Part shown: positions 44,244 to 55,515 of the stretch, in pieces
How positions within the stretch are numbered: the first letter of the stretch is position 1
Layout of the letters: each line of letters opens with the position of its first letter
Source: Gloeophyllum trabeum ATCC 11539
Lineage: Eukaryota > Basidiomycota > Agaricomycetes > Gloeophyllales > Gloeophyllaceae
Length of the DNA stretch: 64,000 nt
Assembly (NCBI RefSeq): GCF_000344685.1
Contig: NW_006920427.1
Coordinates: 334,548-398,547, forward strand
Direction of reading: 5' to 3'
The notes under the pieces: model-generated
Databases searched by the model: none
What the model was told of the DNA's origin: nothing
Seen by the model: the letters and a program-made list of their open reading frames with translations, nothing else
Made by a program: the position numbers and the translations under genes

Positions 44244-45754
44244 ATGAAGCGTAGAAGAACAAAGCAATATCAGAGGCAGCCTGTAAGCGTCATAAGCAGT
44301 ACTCATATTATGCAGGCTACCACGTCTTAAGCTGCGTACACTCAGGTCGACCCTCCGACGAACATCAATCTGCCTTATGAACTCTTGTCCGACATATTCC
44401 TAACGGAATACGGCAGCTCTAATGTCAAAGGGATAAGTCTATGTCTTCCAGCAGCGTCTCAGGTGTCTCGCCACTGGCGGTACGTAACATTGGCCACCCC
44501 AAATTAATCTCTGGTCAGACGTACGACTTCGTGTGGATAAGCGCGGAGCTCACCCTGGCCAGAGCGAAATCCTTCAACTTTTCTTGGAAAGATTTGGGGA
44601 ACATCTTATTGATATTTCACTTTTCTTGAGGGGCCATGAGGAATACGTCGACCGGTGTTTGGACCGGTTTACCACCATTCTCCTGGGCAATTCCACCCGC
44701 TGGCGCAGCGTCACCATAGTGAGCCAGGATTCCCTTGTCTTATCAGACTTTCTTGAAGATGCCCAGTGGGCATCCACACCGAAGCTGGTGCTGCTTGCTA
44801 TTCAGTGCGAACATCCGTGGGACAATGCTGTCGGCTTTGGTCGAACTATGAAGCCTTCCGCTGAATGGGAGGTGCCGTCCTTGACGTCGCTTCGGTTGCA
44901 GGACTTCACGCAATACACCCTCTTCCCCGTGCAGCACCTCACCAGCGTATACTTATCGACGAGTATCTCGTCCACTGAAATCAGAAATTGCTGGTGGATT
45001 TGGGAGTTCAGGGCCATGCTCACACGCATGCCCAAATTGACGCATCTTACACTCGACCGTTTATCCTTCAAGCGTGGGCGGAGACCCGTACAGAGGATCA
45101 CCGACAATGACAGGATTACGCTGCTATCCCTTCGCATCCTCAGGCTTCCCTTTCGGGCTCAAGGTATTACCAGCATGTCGGGGTTCATGAATTTTCAAGT
45201 ATCGGGTGACTACGATGACATCCCCATCACTATCCTTCATTACTTGTTATGCCCATTACTCGACACCCTGGAACTCGCAAATTGTGGCTGGCTTAACCTT
45301 CGTCGAATCCACAAGTTTCCCCTTGTTCAATCCTTGACGTTCCAAGGCTTATATCGTCCCCTTACAGTCAGCCCGGTATGCGACTCATTTCCTGCGGTGA
45401 AGGAGCTGGCCATTGTTGGCGCCAATCCCCAAGCTCTGCAAGAGGTCCTCCCGATGCAGCGGTGGTCCAGTTGGCTTGAACTCCGCACCCTGACTGTCAC
45501 AAGTGTCGACCTAGTACATAGACGAGGCATTCGATTGGATAGATTTCTTGACTTGGCGGAGCAAGTGCCGTGTACCCATCCGCAAGCTATGCCTCGATAG
45601 AAGCGTGATCGCAAGGCCTTCGGACCTCCTTCATCTGGTTGAACTGGAGACATATGAAGTAGCCGCTGTAGCACCTATTCACGACGAGGAGTCAACATCC
45701 GACAGCGAGTTTGATGATGACGATGATGACGATGACGGAGAGTGGGTTGGGTGA
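44244..45754 (+). pseudogene. F-box protein pseudogene (two frameshifts)
   Basis: A first exon (44244-44282, MKRRRTKQYQRQP; possibly starting at 44055) splices by GTAAGC...CTCAG into 44346, giving LPYELLSDIFL and SQVSRHWRYVTLATP, an F-box. Near 44488 the frame breaks before LWSDVRLRVDKR and then stays open to about 45550. A second shift near 45560-45590 is needed to reach RVPIRKLCLDRS and an acidic tail encoded by a GATGAC-rich microsatellite (45713-45740). Order and tail match the neighbouring F-box gene on the opposite strand. Either a pseudogene or two sequencing indels; the rest looks well preserved. Confidence 0.65.
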
Positions 45755-46034
45755 GTTTTTGCCTGAGACAACGCGGTCGTTCTTGTATGGACTGGAGCTC
45801 GAACGACGGCGCTCATGTATGCTCCCCCTGTACTGCCAGTGGTTGTACCTTTTTTTCCAAATGTGTATGCGAGATTGTGCACACCATATCCCGGAGGGGT
45901 AAACATAGTGATCCGGAGTTACAGCCAGCTGCAACTGATCATGCTAGTAAGTACTTACTTTTCGTTATCAACAGGTATCAGGAGCGCCAGGGAAGACAGC
46001 GAGGGCTCAATAGCAGGGAATGCAGGTAAGAGAC
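45755..46034. other. Spacer before the inverted duplication
   Basis: 280 bp. Similarity to the right arm starts at about 46035; nothing else seen. Confidence 0.4.
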
Positions 46035-49000
46035 ATAATTGATCGAACAAGGTCCTGTATATGAAATTGCTGATTATCTGTGAACCACTTCAGAAGGCAG
46101 ATCGCAGGACATTGCAAACAGAAAGCATATCAGCAACCCGAGCGGCTGGATTAAGGTCAAGTCTATTGACCACACCGACACTCCTAGACAAGGTCTCGCA
46201 CCCAAGGTACCTACCGTTTATCTGCCCGTCTTAGAGGCACGTTGTCTCAGCAGTCTCCCCCAAGATATCGTGTGGTAGTGCGAGAATGATACTGACCACC
46301 CTCAGCTTCGCCTCCCGGCGCACGTTGTTGCACGTTGTTGCACGTTGTTGCAGCCTTGCTGCCCCACCTCCCCTCACTCCGGCCATACACGTCCACTCCT
46401 CGTCATCCATAAAGACCGTCACGGACTCGTTATCATCCCTTCCATCCGGTTCCTCATCATTCGTCGCATCGTTCGTTAACGAGACTTTCTTCAATACTTG
46501 CCCCTGGCCTCCAAGAATGTCGACAATGGCCCCGTGGTCCAACCAAATGAAACGGCTCTGGGTATCAACATAATAGACACAGTGAAGGAGGCTGGAGTAA
46601 AGCACTTTGTTTACTGCAATGTCGTGCATCCGTATCTATCAAAGCTGCTGAACCACCAAGTTAAGCTCTGGTGCGTCTCATGAATCATCCTTGTCCTGGG
46701 CAGCAAAACTTACACGGCGCCTAGAGTGCAAGAGTACTCTTTCCTACCCTATACGATCCTCCAGCCCACTTCCCGCGTGAAAAACTTTCCTCTCCCCCGG
46801 ATCCTGGTTTCTCCCCCATTGGTTTCCGTGCTGCTGCCCCTACTCCACCACCACCCTCCAGGGCTTCCTCTACCCGCCCGACTTCGCCGAAATCGCTGTC
46901 AACATCCTGCTCGGCCCGGAGCCTCGCGTATTCGCGTTGCACCCCTTAGAGGGAGCGAATATTTCCCTGCATTCCATTGCAGATGTCATCAGAGGAGACA
47001 GATAAGCGGATGCAGTGCCTCACATTAGACAGGGAGGGCGAAGAAGGCGTGGAGGCGAGGATGTACGAGGAGGCTGTGAGGGAGTGATTTGCAGAAGCAT
47101 TGGAGCGGATGGTGTGGTACTACGACAAACGGTATGTGTCGCTATCATGAGCCGACTTGACTTATTATCATTGATAGCGGTATCCCGGGAACAATGGCAT
47201 TACCCGCTGGCTCCTCAGCCGCGAGCCAACGACATGGAGGGTGTGGGTGAAGAGTTTACAAACACCGTCAGAGTCTAAGTGGTCGGTTTCTTGAGTTGAA
47301 AGCGTAAGACAATATACTTCCCCTGTGTATGATCTTGACGAATCTTAGAAGCTTACCTAGATGCGTCAATAGGCAGACAGCGTCGCCACCACTGCGCATC
47401 ACCGTGAAATCAATCTTCCTAGCTCCGGCGCCCACAGCAAATTTAGTCGGTGTTCGCAGACTGACGTACCACTGGGGCATAGCACCTTGTTGTTGCGTCT
47501 GTATAAGGTTCACGCCTGCCACTACCTCCTCGCCCGAGATTCACATCGCCGCGTTGCAGTCCCGGACATCGTAGTTGTAGCGACGTCCAACGACTGTTTT
47601 GGATTCTGATATCGGGTATCACACTCTTGCGCGTCAATCATAGCTGAACAAAGAAGTATGGCAGAGTAATACTGACGATCAGCTGCTTGACACCAGTGTC
47701 TGTTCGTCGGGATCAGAACTTCATTTGTCCGGACGGGTCCATGTATGGTTGCATCAGCCCCCGAGGATTGATAGATTTGCGACTGCATCCTTGGGACTTG
47801 TTGAAACCAGGACTGCGCCAGACTACGCTACAGGATAAGGTGCTGACTGGGGTGGGCATCAAGTTATGTATCAATGATTAGCTCCTTTCAATCGTCGGGA
47901 CTGCAACTGCAGTGTTCATTCAATTTGTCTTCATCAGTCTCATAATACGACGAAAACGCTGGAAGATATCAGTGAAGCACGTACACTGCAGTTGTATGCG
48001 ACCGCAGACAAATGAGCGATGAATCGCTCGGTTCTCAAGGAGTGGTGGACAGGTCTCCATGTCATCAGAATGATCTTCGGGGTCGTGGCGCCCGATGCGG
48101 AACGTGTGACGACGGCTACAACGACAATGTGGAGAGCTCGTAGGAGAAACGAGCCGCTCAGCCTGTCAGTTCATGCAGGGTCATGCGTTGAAATGGACGC
48201 TCTACTTGGGTTCATTTCCCCAGGCCTGAGGAATTACCAAATGAAGGGTAGTGGGTGGTCCAACCAGTGCTGATGGTCGTGACTCAGGAGAGTACGCCGC
48301 GAAACTTTCTCCGTTCCACCTGTCAGTATGGCTCATGCAAGCAGTCCCTTTCCAAATGACGACTGCCATCTTCTTTGATAAGGGTTTTTATCTAGAGGAC
48401 AACCCTTTTCAGAGAAGTCAAGGGCAGAGGGTGGCGTATGCCGGGGGTCGAGACCTCCGTGCTGCGTTCAGCAAGGTGTTCCCGTTGCAAATTGTCCTGT
48501 CTGTGCGACACAAGGCGTTCTCCAGGTAAGGCAGTGAATAGGTGGGCTAAACGATGACACACCTATACACCCTATTGCCGGTCTTGAACACAGGCACACT
48601 GCAGGCAATGCAATGGGCTGAGTACGCTCGAGTTAGTCTAACTGCTGACCTTGATGCCCGTTGAGGCTTCACACGATATGAGCATCATGGGTAAGGTACA
48701 TGAGTCGACACACTCGCTATACTCATTCGATTAGAGTGCAAGTAGCTGTCTTCATCCAGAATCCATCTACCGGGGCCTGGGAGAGATTGCTGAGGGGCCA
48801 GTCGCGTCCTGGCACGTTCGAGTACGAGGAACTGCTTAAGATCGTGCAGTTGGGATATCATACAGCGTGGTTGATACTTCATTGTTGATGGACATAGAGG
48901 GGTGAGGATTTAGCTGAATTTGCTTTCATTGGTCCCGGATGACTCCAGAGCAAAGATAAAAATGCGAAGGCAGGAAGGCCAAATGCGTCACAGACTCACA

Positions 49001-51400
49001 GGGCCTGGAATACCTTGCAGCTTCGCGCTCGATATAACGGGAAACCGTAGATCAGGACTTCAGTCCGCACGCAGAGCGGATCAACAACGTGACGTCGTCC
49101 TCATTAATTTCGGGGACTTACTTGTCAGCGACCTGGTAGTATGTGGCTGAACTTGCCAGTTCCAAGGATCGCAGAAACTTGTCTTAGCAGGGGATATTGA
49201 TACGGCATTGACAGCAATTGGGATGAGAGACTATTGACGATTAGGCTACGACAGTGGAGCGGGAGACGGGCGTACACGTTGCGGGGAAAGAGGTGTAGAA
49301 CCATAGAGACGATTGGAAGATAATTTAGCGTGTTATGGCTGCGGAGATCGTCAATTTCGGGGAAGGAGTAGCTTAACTGCGATATGAAAGCCCTCTGAAT
49401 GTTAGATGCGGGCAGGTTGGGTTGGACGACCTCGCATGATTTACTGAGGGAGGGACGAACAGAGCCGGGCCTTCAATTACGGCATTATGCCGCAGATCAT
49501 TTGTGTCGAATGTGCGTTTGGATGGTAGGGGAGGAGATCCTCAATTTACAGTAGCTTACACGTGAACGAGCAGGAAGGCCACACAGTCTTGATGAACCTT
49601 CGTATCTTCAGAACAGTAACTTGATAGATGTGCGAGGAACCTTGCTCATTTGATGCAGACGTGGTAATGAATGACGAAAAAAGCGGCCATGAACACAAGA
49701 CATCATATGGGTGATGGGCGCAAATATACCCTAACCCAAGGCGGCAGGTCCGCGTCAACACTTCGCATTGGGTCTTAATGTCGGTCGAATGCGCAGGTTA
49801 ACAGCGTTTGAACTGGTTCAATGTCTTGAGACGGTACCGACTTGACGAATGCGGCCTACACGTTGCAGAGAAAGTGATACTTAATGTCGAGTCGTGGCTT
49901 TCGGGCAGAAATGATGTCCCTCGCATAAAGGCCTGCTGACAGATACACGTCTCATAGTCTTCTTAAGGATGATGGTCTCCGGAGACACCAGTTAACTATT
50001 GATGTATTTCTGGGTAAAGGGCGTTGGCCACTAATGACAGGAAAGCGACTGGCGGTATTCGGGTAGGATGCCAAGAATATCGCGTATACCTTCCCACTAT
50101 TGAGCTCACAACGATGAGGCAGAAGGTGCCTTATCCATCTAAACTCTCGAGCAGGCAGGCCTCCTAGAATTCACTGACCCTTCATTTCGGCCAAGCGAAC
50201 TAGCACGAGAACTCCGGTGGGCAAGACAGGACTCCGCGAATGGCCTTGGGCTCTTAATTTGGGGGGAACCGTCAAGAGTGGACCCAACCACTGAAACTGC
50301 ATGAGCGAGAGGTAAGTTCTCGACGTCCAAGAAAGAAATATCACCCACGGGAGAGTATTCATTTTGTGGGGTCTTCATAGCAGCATCAGTAACAGATGAG
50401 CTGGTCCCGCAACACAAGTGCAGTCCACGTATATGGGTCAATAATCAGAATCGTCGTAGTATCCCGACGCCCGCAAAGCAAAGAAAACCAGAGAGAGACC
50501 ATTCAGAGAGGATCAGATAAGATATGCGCATACGTCGGCTTACTCGCGTAAACCACGCAGCACGATACCCGTAGAGACGGAGGACGTGCCAATATTAACA
50601 TCTTCTCGAATCTCGTTCGATCGTGATCCTTGAAGTCGGGCCCTCATTTGCCAGAATGTAGGGACAAGCCAACCTGGGTAGACTGCCGCGGAGAAGATGC
50701 GGGGGAGGGGTACGGTTGCTGCGCCGAAGGCAGAAGCTGAGACTCCGATTCCCGAGCAAACTGTTCAAGAAATAAGCCTATTGTGCCAATGCTTTGAGTA
50801 CACGGAGCAAACTCGTATTCTGAGGATCGCACCAGCAAGAAATTTATGGGTACCGCAAGAAGCGGGTATGTTACCCATTAGTGGACGAGCTATAGCGTCC
50901 AGCAAGTAACGAAGTCCCCCCCCCCTCATGCCCCAGAACAGCGTAAGGTTAGCTGAGCAAGATAAAGTTCACCGTTCAGATGCACGAGGTCCCAGCAAAG
51001 AGTACCGCAGCTCCCCGACGCAGCTGCTCTAGCCACAAACCCAGCGAGGAAGCTCATCCGAGGTAAATCAGATAAGGCATGATACACTGGCGCATCGCAG
51101 AGTCATATGCGGAGGATGTATATTAAGCTGCGCCGATAGTACCGCCGACCTGAGCATCTTAGCCGATCGTAATCCCCCTCGAACCAAGGGTCGGCGTTTC
51201 ATCTCCCAGAGTACGGGGACGAGCTCACTCTGCGCAGGGGAGGGGCAGGGATAGCGCGAGCCGGTGGCAGAAGGCGCAGCATGTTCTGAGGATCGTATCA
51301 AGAGGATGATGGTGGCGGTAAGCGGATGGTAAGTAAGTCTGAGTATATTGCGGTCTCGTCAGGGCCTGCGCGGGCGGGGCGCACGAACTTGAAATGCTGC
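46035..51400 (+). repeat. Left arm of a large inverted duplication
   Basis: Matches 57555-62800 in reverse orientation. Markers seen on both sides: the NmrA gene, a RVTTATT-type segment (48110 / 60620), LGLGYIC-HHPYDVLCS (49740 / 59160), VKTPP-E-SPEDI (50380 / 58560), and SATGSRYPCP-PAQSELVP (51270 / 57690). Indels and substitutions are frequent, so it is old. Apart from the NmrA relic no gene is supported; 47280-51400 holds only short broken frames. Confidence 0.75.
46265..47277 (+). pseudogene. NmrA-like pseudogene (left-arm copy)
   Basis: Counterpart of the intact gene at 61483-62561. The start codon has become ATA (46265), the early part shifts frame and carries a threefold repeat of CACGTTGTTG (about 46321-46352), and the middle has further shifts. 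The pieces SSSIKTVTDSLSSLPSGSSSFVASFV, EEAGVKHFVYCNVVHPYLSKLLNH, TILQPTSRVKNFPLPRIL and TTWRVWVKSLQ remain legible. Non-functional. Confidence 0.75.
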
Positions 51401-51733
51401 ATAGCTGCAGCGCGTATGCCAGATCAAGAGCCAGGAGAGGAGTAGCGGGGTTCCAGTTGAATAAGTGACCGAACAGCACAAGCGAGCGTGGGCCACGTCC
51501 GTGTAGACCGATGATATGGAGAATCAGAACAAACGACGACGACAAGTCTCCGTGTTGGTACACTGCAAAGCATTGGTATACGATGTAAGTAAATGTCGTG
51601 TACCAACCGCAAGTGTACGCATGCGACGCCAAACTCAATGCGCTCGGTAAGTGCCGAAGACCCTCGCCTCGCGATGCACTACTGATGCACTGTTTAGACT
51701 TCTTGAAAATTGCTCTAAACTTCTAATGTGACG
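51401..51733. other. Spacer between left arm and TIR element
   Basis: About 330 bp outside the duplicated arm and before the target-site duplication. No gene seen. Confidence 0.4.
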
Positions 51734-51843
51734 TGTTTGACCTAACGAAATGCAATCCTCCCTACAAAGTTGAGGACGCAGATTATGTAAGCGAGTCGCG
51801 CAGCGGCTCGCAAAGTGGACGCGGAGCCATTGCAGCGGATGCA

Positions 51844-52329
51844 CCCAGACGGTCGCCCGACTATCATATTATCTCAGCATTGAATATTTCCAGTATGTCG
51901 CTAGTGCAGCGGTTAGTGTGATGGGTTACTTCAGATGTGGTGGTTTGAGCTCGAGGTTCAATCCCGGCCACGGACAATATTTTAGACTTGTGATGATGTA
52001 TGCCTTTCTAGTTGTCTTCACTCTGTAATGCAACTTGGAAAATTTATTGTGTTCTGTCTCATAATGCAGTCATTCCATGGCGCCGATAGATGACATTGTG
52101 GCACTTTGAGTCCAGATAAGGGCCAATCTATACACAAAGCCTTTACTTGGTATTATACTTTGGGGTTCAGTTTGAAAAAATCAAAACTACATGTGTACTG
52201 ATATACACAACCATTAAACTTCTCGTGATCAATGGGAGGTGGTTTTACCGGTGTACAACTAAGGACTTGCAGTGAGTACACAACCTCCTCACCGCCTTAG
52301 GACTCCCATTCCGAAAGCGAGTCGCCCCG
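51844..52329 (+). repeat. 485-bp direct repeat, copy A (left of gap)
   Basis: Identical to 52837-53320 except two single-base length differences (ATCAATGGG/ATCATGGG and GAAAGCG/GAAGCG). The match stops exactly at both edges of the N-run, as expected for two unmerged contig ends. Confidence 0.85.
51897..51976 (+). ncRNA. tRNA-like / SINE-like pol III promoter segment, copy A
   Basis: TAGTGCAGCGGTTAG fits an A box and GAGGTTCAATCCC a B box, spaced as in a tRNA, followed by CCACGGACA where an acceptor strand would be. The opposing 5' strand GTCGCTA pairs only partly and the T-stem has three mismatches, so this is not a functional tRNA but a tRNA-derived repeat, probably of SINE type. Confidence 0.5.
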
Positions 52330-52836
52330 NNNNNNNNNNNNNNNNNNNNNNNNNNNNNNNNNNNNNNNNNNNNNNNNNNNNNNNNNNNNNNNNNNNNNNN
52401 NNNNNNNNNNNNNNNNNNNNNNNNNNNNNNNNNNNNNNNNNNNNNNNNNNNNNNNNNNNNNNNNNNNNNNNNNNNNNNNNNNNNNNNNNNNNNNNNNNNN
52501 NNNNNNNNNNNNNNNNNNNNNNNNNNNNNNNNNNNNNNNNNNNNNNNNNNNNNNNNNNNNNNNNNNNNNNNNNNNNNNNNNNNNNNNNNNNNNNNNNNNN
52601 NNNNNNNNNNNNNNNNNNNNNNNNNNNNNNNNNNNNNNNNNNNNNNNNNNNNNNNNNNNNNNNNNNNNNNNNNNNNNNNNNNNNNNNNNNNNNNNNNNNN
52701 NNNNNNNNNNNNNNNNNNNNNNNNNNNNNNNNNNNNNNNNNNNNNNNNNNNNNNNNNNNNNNNNNNNNNNNNNNNNNNNNNNNNNNNNNNNNNNNNNNNN
52801 NNNNNNNNNNNNNNNNNNNNNNNNNNNNNNNNNNNN
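52330..52836. other. Assembly gap (507 N)
   Basis: Unknown bases. Frames that read through it are meaningless. The two edges carry the same sequence. Confidence 0.98.
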
Positions 52837-53320
52837 CCCAGACGGTCGCCCGACTATCATATTATCTCAGCATTGAATATTTCCAGTATGTCGCTAGTGC
52901 AGCGGTTAGTGTGATGGGTTACTTCAGATGTGGTGGTTTGAGCTCGAGGTTCAATCCCGGCCACGGACAATATTTTAGACTTGTGATGATGTATGCCTTT
53001 CTAGTTGTCTTCACTCTGTAATGCAACTTGGAAAATTTATTGTGTTCTGTCTCATAATGCAGTCATTCCATGGCGCCGATAGATGACATTGTGGCACTTT
53101 GAGTCCAGATAAGGGCCAATCTATACACAAAGCCTTTACTTGGTATTATACTTTGGGGTTCAGTTTGAAAAAATCAAAACTACATGTGTACTGATATACA
53201 CAACCATTAAACTTCTCGTGATCATGGGAGGTGGTTTTACCGGTGTACAACTAAGGACTTGCAGTGAGTACACAACCTCCTCACCGCCTTAGGACTCCCA
53301 TTCCGAAGCGAGTCGCCCCG
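52837..53320 (+). repeat. 485-bp direct repeat, copy B (right of gap)
   Basis: Second copy of 51844-52329, immediately after the gap; see that entry. Confidence 0.85.
52890..52969 (+). ncRNA. tRNA-like / SINE-like segment, copy B
   Basis: Same sequence as 51897-51976, inside the second copy of the direct repeat; may be the same genomic locus represented twice. Confidence 0.45.
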
Positions 53321-53489
53321 ACTTCAGACGAAGTACCCTCGCGACGCTGCGGGGTTACCGCACAGTGCCTCGACCTTCCATTTATAGCGACTCGCGTCCT
53401 TAACTTTGTAGGGAGGATTGCACTTTCTGTTTGACCTACGATTGCTCTAGGCACGTCCTGGTGAGTATATGTGTTTTTCATTTTCGACG

Positions 53490-53862
53490 AGTGTCTGAAG
53501 CACTACTTACAAGTGTCTAGGGCACTATATACAAGAGTGCATGGCACACACCAGCGTCGCAGACACTACGTTGCGGCGTCCAAGGGCACTACATACAAGT
53601 GTCGAAAGGACTGCGTTAGAGTGTCTGAGGCAGTACCCACAAGTGTCGGAGACACTACTGTGCAGTGTCTGAGGCACTATCCACAAGTGGCGAAGACACA
53701 ATCTTAGACACTACTGCCGAGTGTCCAAGGCACTACCTACAACTTGAAGTGATAAAGGCACTACAGTCCAGTATTCAAGGCACTACCAGCAAGTGTCGAA
53801 GACACTACATTCTGGTGTCTAATGCACTAACTACAAGTGTCGAAAGCACTTCAACGAGTGCC
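53490..53862. repeat. 22-bp tandem array of short dyads (about 17 units)
   Basis: Units follow AGTGTCTGAGGCACTACNTACA with variation; period 22 nt holds over 373 bp with a few indels. Each unit contains an inverted pair AGTGYC...GRCACT, so it can form a 6-bp hairpin. Begins 52 bp after the TIR element. The period is not a multiple of three and the frames through it look incidental. Confidence 0.8.
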
Positions 53863-54561
53863 TTGACTTCAGGCCCTGTCAACCTAGATCCCGAGGCTCA
53901 TTGTACACCGGATAATTATTCTAATCATCCCAGGTCGTACATTGTGATCATCACATTCGTATATACCACTAGAATCCTGAAGTGAAATTCGTAATCGTGA
54001 TCGTAGTCGTAATCATACTCTGAAGTCATCGTAAACCGTCCATCTCGGTACCAACTCTATCGTACAAGCCGAAAGAACCGAAAGAACAACCATAGAATAG
54101 GGAATAGTCCACGAACTATCTAGGCAATAATAATGCATATGAATAAACGGACCAGAATAACGGAAGGATAATTTACAACGCCCCGATGCACGCAGACCAC
54201 GAAGAGGCGGCGAATGATCTGGGGGGAGCGTATGCCGTGCGAGGTCGATAGCGGATAATGATAAGACATATAAGGGTTGCTGTTATGCTGATGTAGGGGT
54301 AGTACAATTACTTGCTGTGATGCTGGAATTCGATGCTTTTGTGTTATGCTGGGCGGAGGGACTGTGCACATTGAAGACGGATTACGAGGGTGCGGTAGGA
54401 TAGGGCCGTGTTCTTGCTTGGGTTGATAATAATACTTGCTTGGTTTACTGCTTTTCCTTTGCATCTCGACGGCTGTAATAATTTATTGAGCCAACGGTCT
54501 CGCGCCCCCAGTAAAGAACATGACTCACGTATATGATACAAACGCATTGGAGTTGCGTTAA
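53863..54561. other. Intergenic, 3' side of the DUF6699 gene
   Basis: 700 bp, AT-rich, no coding evidence. Confidence 0.45.
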
Positions 54562-55515
54562 TTACCGGGGGCACAAGATCCAGGTGTCACCCCGTTCCCA
54601 CTTCAGTCCACCGAACATGGTGCGGCCCTGGAGCCAATCGACGCGCTTGACACCCTTGCGCCTCTCTTCTTCGTAACGCGGATCAACTGCGCTGAGACTG
54701 GCACTGCGCTGCCGCGCGCCGTCCCTGGTGGTGCGGCTCGGCGCACGTCCACTGACGCTTCCGCGCCTCGCGCGCTCGGGCTGGGGCGCGTAGCGGGTGT
54801 ACCGGCGATGGAAGCTCTCGCCGACGCGCCGCTTCATCCCGTCCTCGAGCATGTCGTACTCGAGCTTGCTCACGGGCGTGCGGAGGTGCGTGTACAGGTG
54901 CGCGAGGACGTCCGCGACGGTGACGAACGGCACGAGCTCCGGCGCGCGGCCGTACTCGCCGCCGCCGGGGGCAGCCGTTGCGGTGCTCGGCGTGACGTGG
55001 ACGGTCCACGTCGACGGGCAGCGGAAATTGCGCAGCGAAATCGTGAGGTGCGTGACGGAAGGCGAGGTCGCGGGCTTGATGAGGACGTCGTGTGGCAGGG
55101 GTAGGCGTCCAGACCTTGTGAGCACCGAGAGCGACGTGGGGTCGAACGGGAACGAGAGGTCGTAGTCGAGGATCTCGAGGAACGGCCGGTGCGCGTCCGG
55201 CGCGGCAAGCAGCGGGTGCACGGCCATGGGTGGCTGGACGGGCACGGGCACGGGGTCACCATAGGATGAGTTGGACGAATTGGAGCCCGGCGAGAAAGTA
55301 TACAAGGGACTCGGGGGCGGCTTGCGGAAGGTCTTCGGGCGGAGGTGGGAAAGGTAGTGCGGTGAGACGGGCGGGAGGAAGGCGGGTTGCGGGGACGGGG
55401 GCGTCTCCGGGCCATCGGTGTCAAGGGAGGAGAGGGATGAGGTGGGCGAGAGCGGGTGGATGAGGTTCTGCGTCGAGTCGAAGTGGACTCGGCGCGCGGC
55501 GAGCAGAGTGGGCAT
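54562..55515 (-). CDS. DUF6699-domain protein (second paralogue)
   Basis: Single exon, 317 aa from the ATG at 55515, with TATAAAT on the minus strand at 55640-55634. A disordered Pro/Ser-rich N-terminus of about 95 residues leads to the domain: MAVHPLLAAPDAHRPFLEILDYDLSF, ATSPSVTHLTISL, FVTVADVLAHLYTHLRTPVSKLEYDML, and KGVKRVDWLQGRTMFGGLKWERGDTWIL. An Arg-rich insert (about 245-275) separates the last two blocks. Same fold core as the gene at 33214, but the proteins share little outside it, so this is an old paralogue. It lies in the spacer of the inverted duplication and shows no decay. Function unknown. Confidence 0.8.
   Translation of the reverse strand: MPTLLAARRVHFDSTQNLIHPLSPTSSLSSLDTDGPETPPSPQPAFLPPVSPHYLSHLRPKTFRKPPPSPLYTFSPGSNSSNSSYGDPVPVPVQPPMAVHPLLAAPDAHRPFLEILDYDLSFPFDPTSLSVLTRSGRLPLPHDVLIKPATSPSVTHLTISLRNFRCPSTWTVHVTPSTATAAPGGGEYGRAPELVPFVTVADVLAHLYTHLRTPVSKLEYDMLEDGMKRRVGESFHRRYTRYAPQPERARRGSVSGRAPSRTTRDGARQRSASLSAVDPRYEEERRKGVKRVDWLQGRTMFGGLKWERGDTWILCPR

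Larger units (their letters stand above)
51734..53438. mobile_element. Terminal-inverted-repeat element with 11-bp target-site duplication (Mutator-like size)
   Basis: TGTTTGACCTA occurs directly at 51734-51744 and 53428-53438. Just inside are inverted termini: GAAATGCAATCCTCCCTACA at 51747 continuing to 51779, and its inverse ending at 53427; about 30 of 33 positions match. A 9-bp GCGAGTCGC follows on both sides further in. The interior contains an assembly gap and the duplicated 485-bp block, so real length is uncertain. No transposase frame was seen, so it is non-autonomous as assembled. Confidence 0.7.

Noticed and set aside
51897..51976. Functional tRNA gene
   Set aside because: Acceptor and T stems carry several mismatches and no convincing anticodon arm; only the promoter boxes are convincing.
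52272..53021. Open frames running through the N gap
   Set aside because: Created by unknown bases; no real coding evidence.
51844..53320. The two 485-bp repeats as LTRs of a retrotransposon
   Set aside because: No terminal TG...CA, no primer-binding site or polyprotein, and the repeats stop exactly at the gap edges.
53490..53862. CRISPR array
   Set aside because: Eukaryotic context, no conserved repeat with unique spacers, units are contiguous and 22 bp long.
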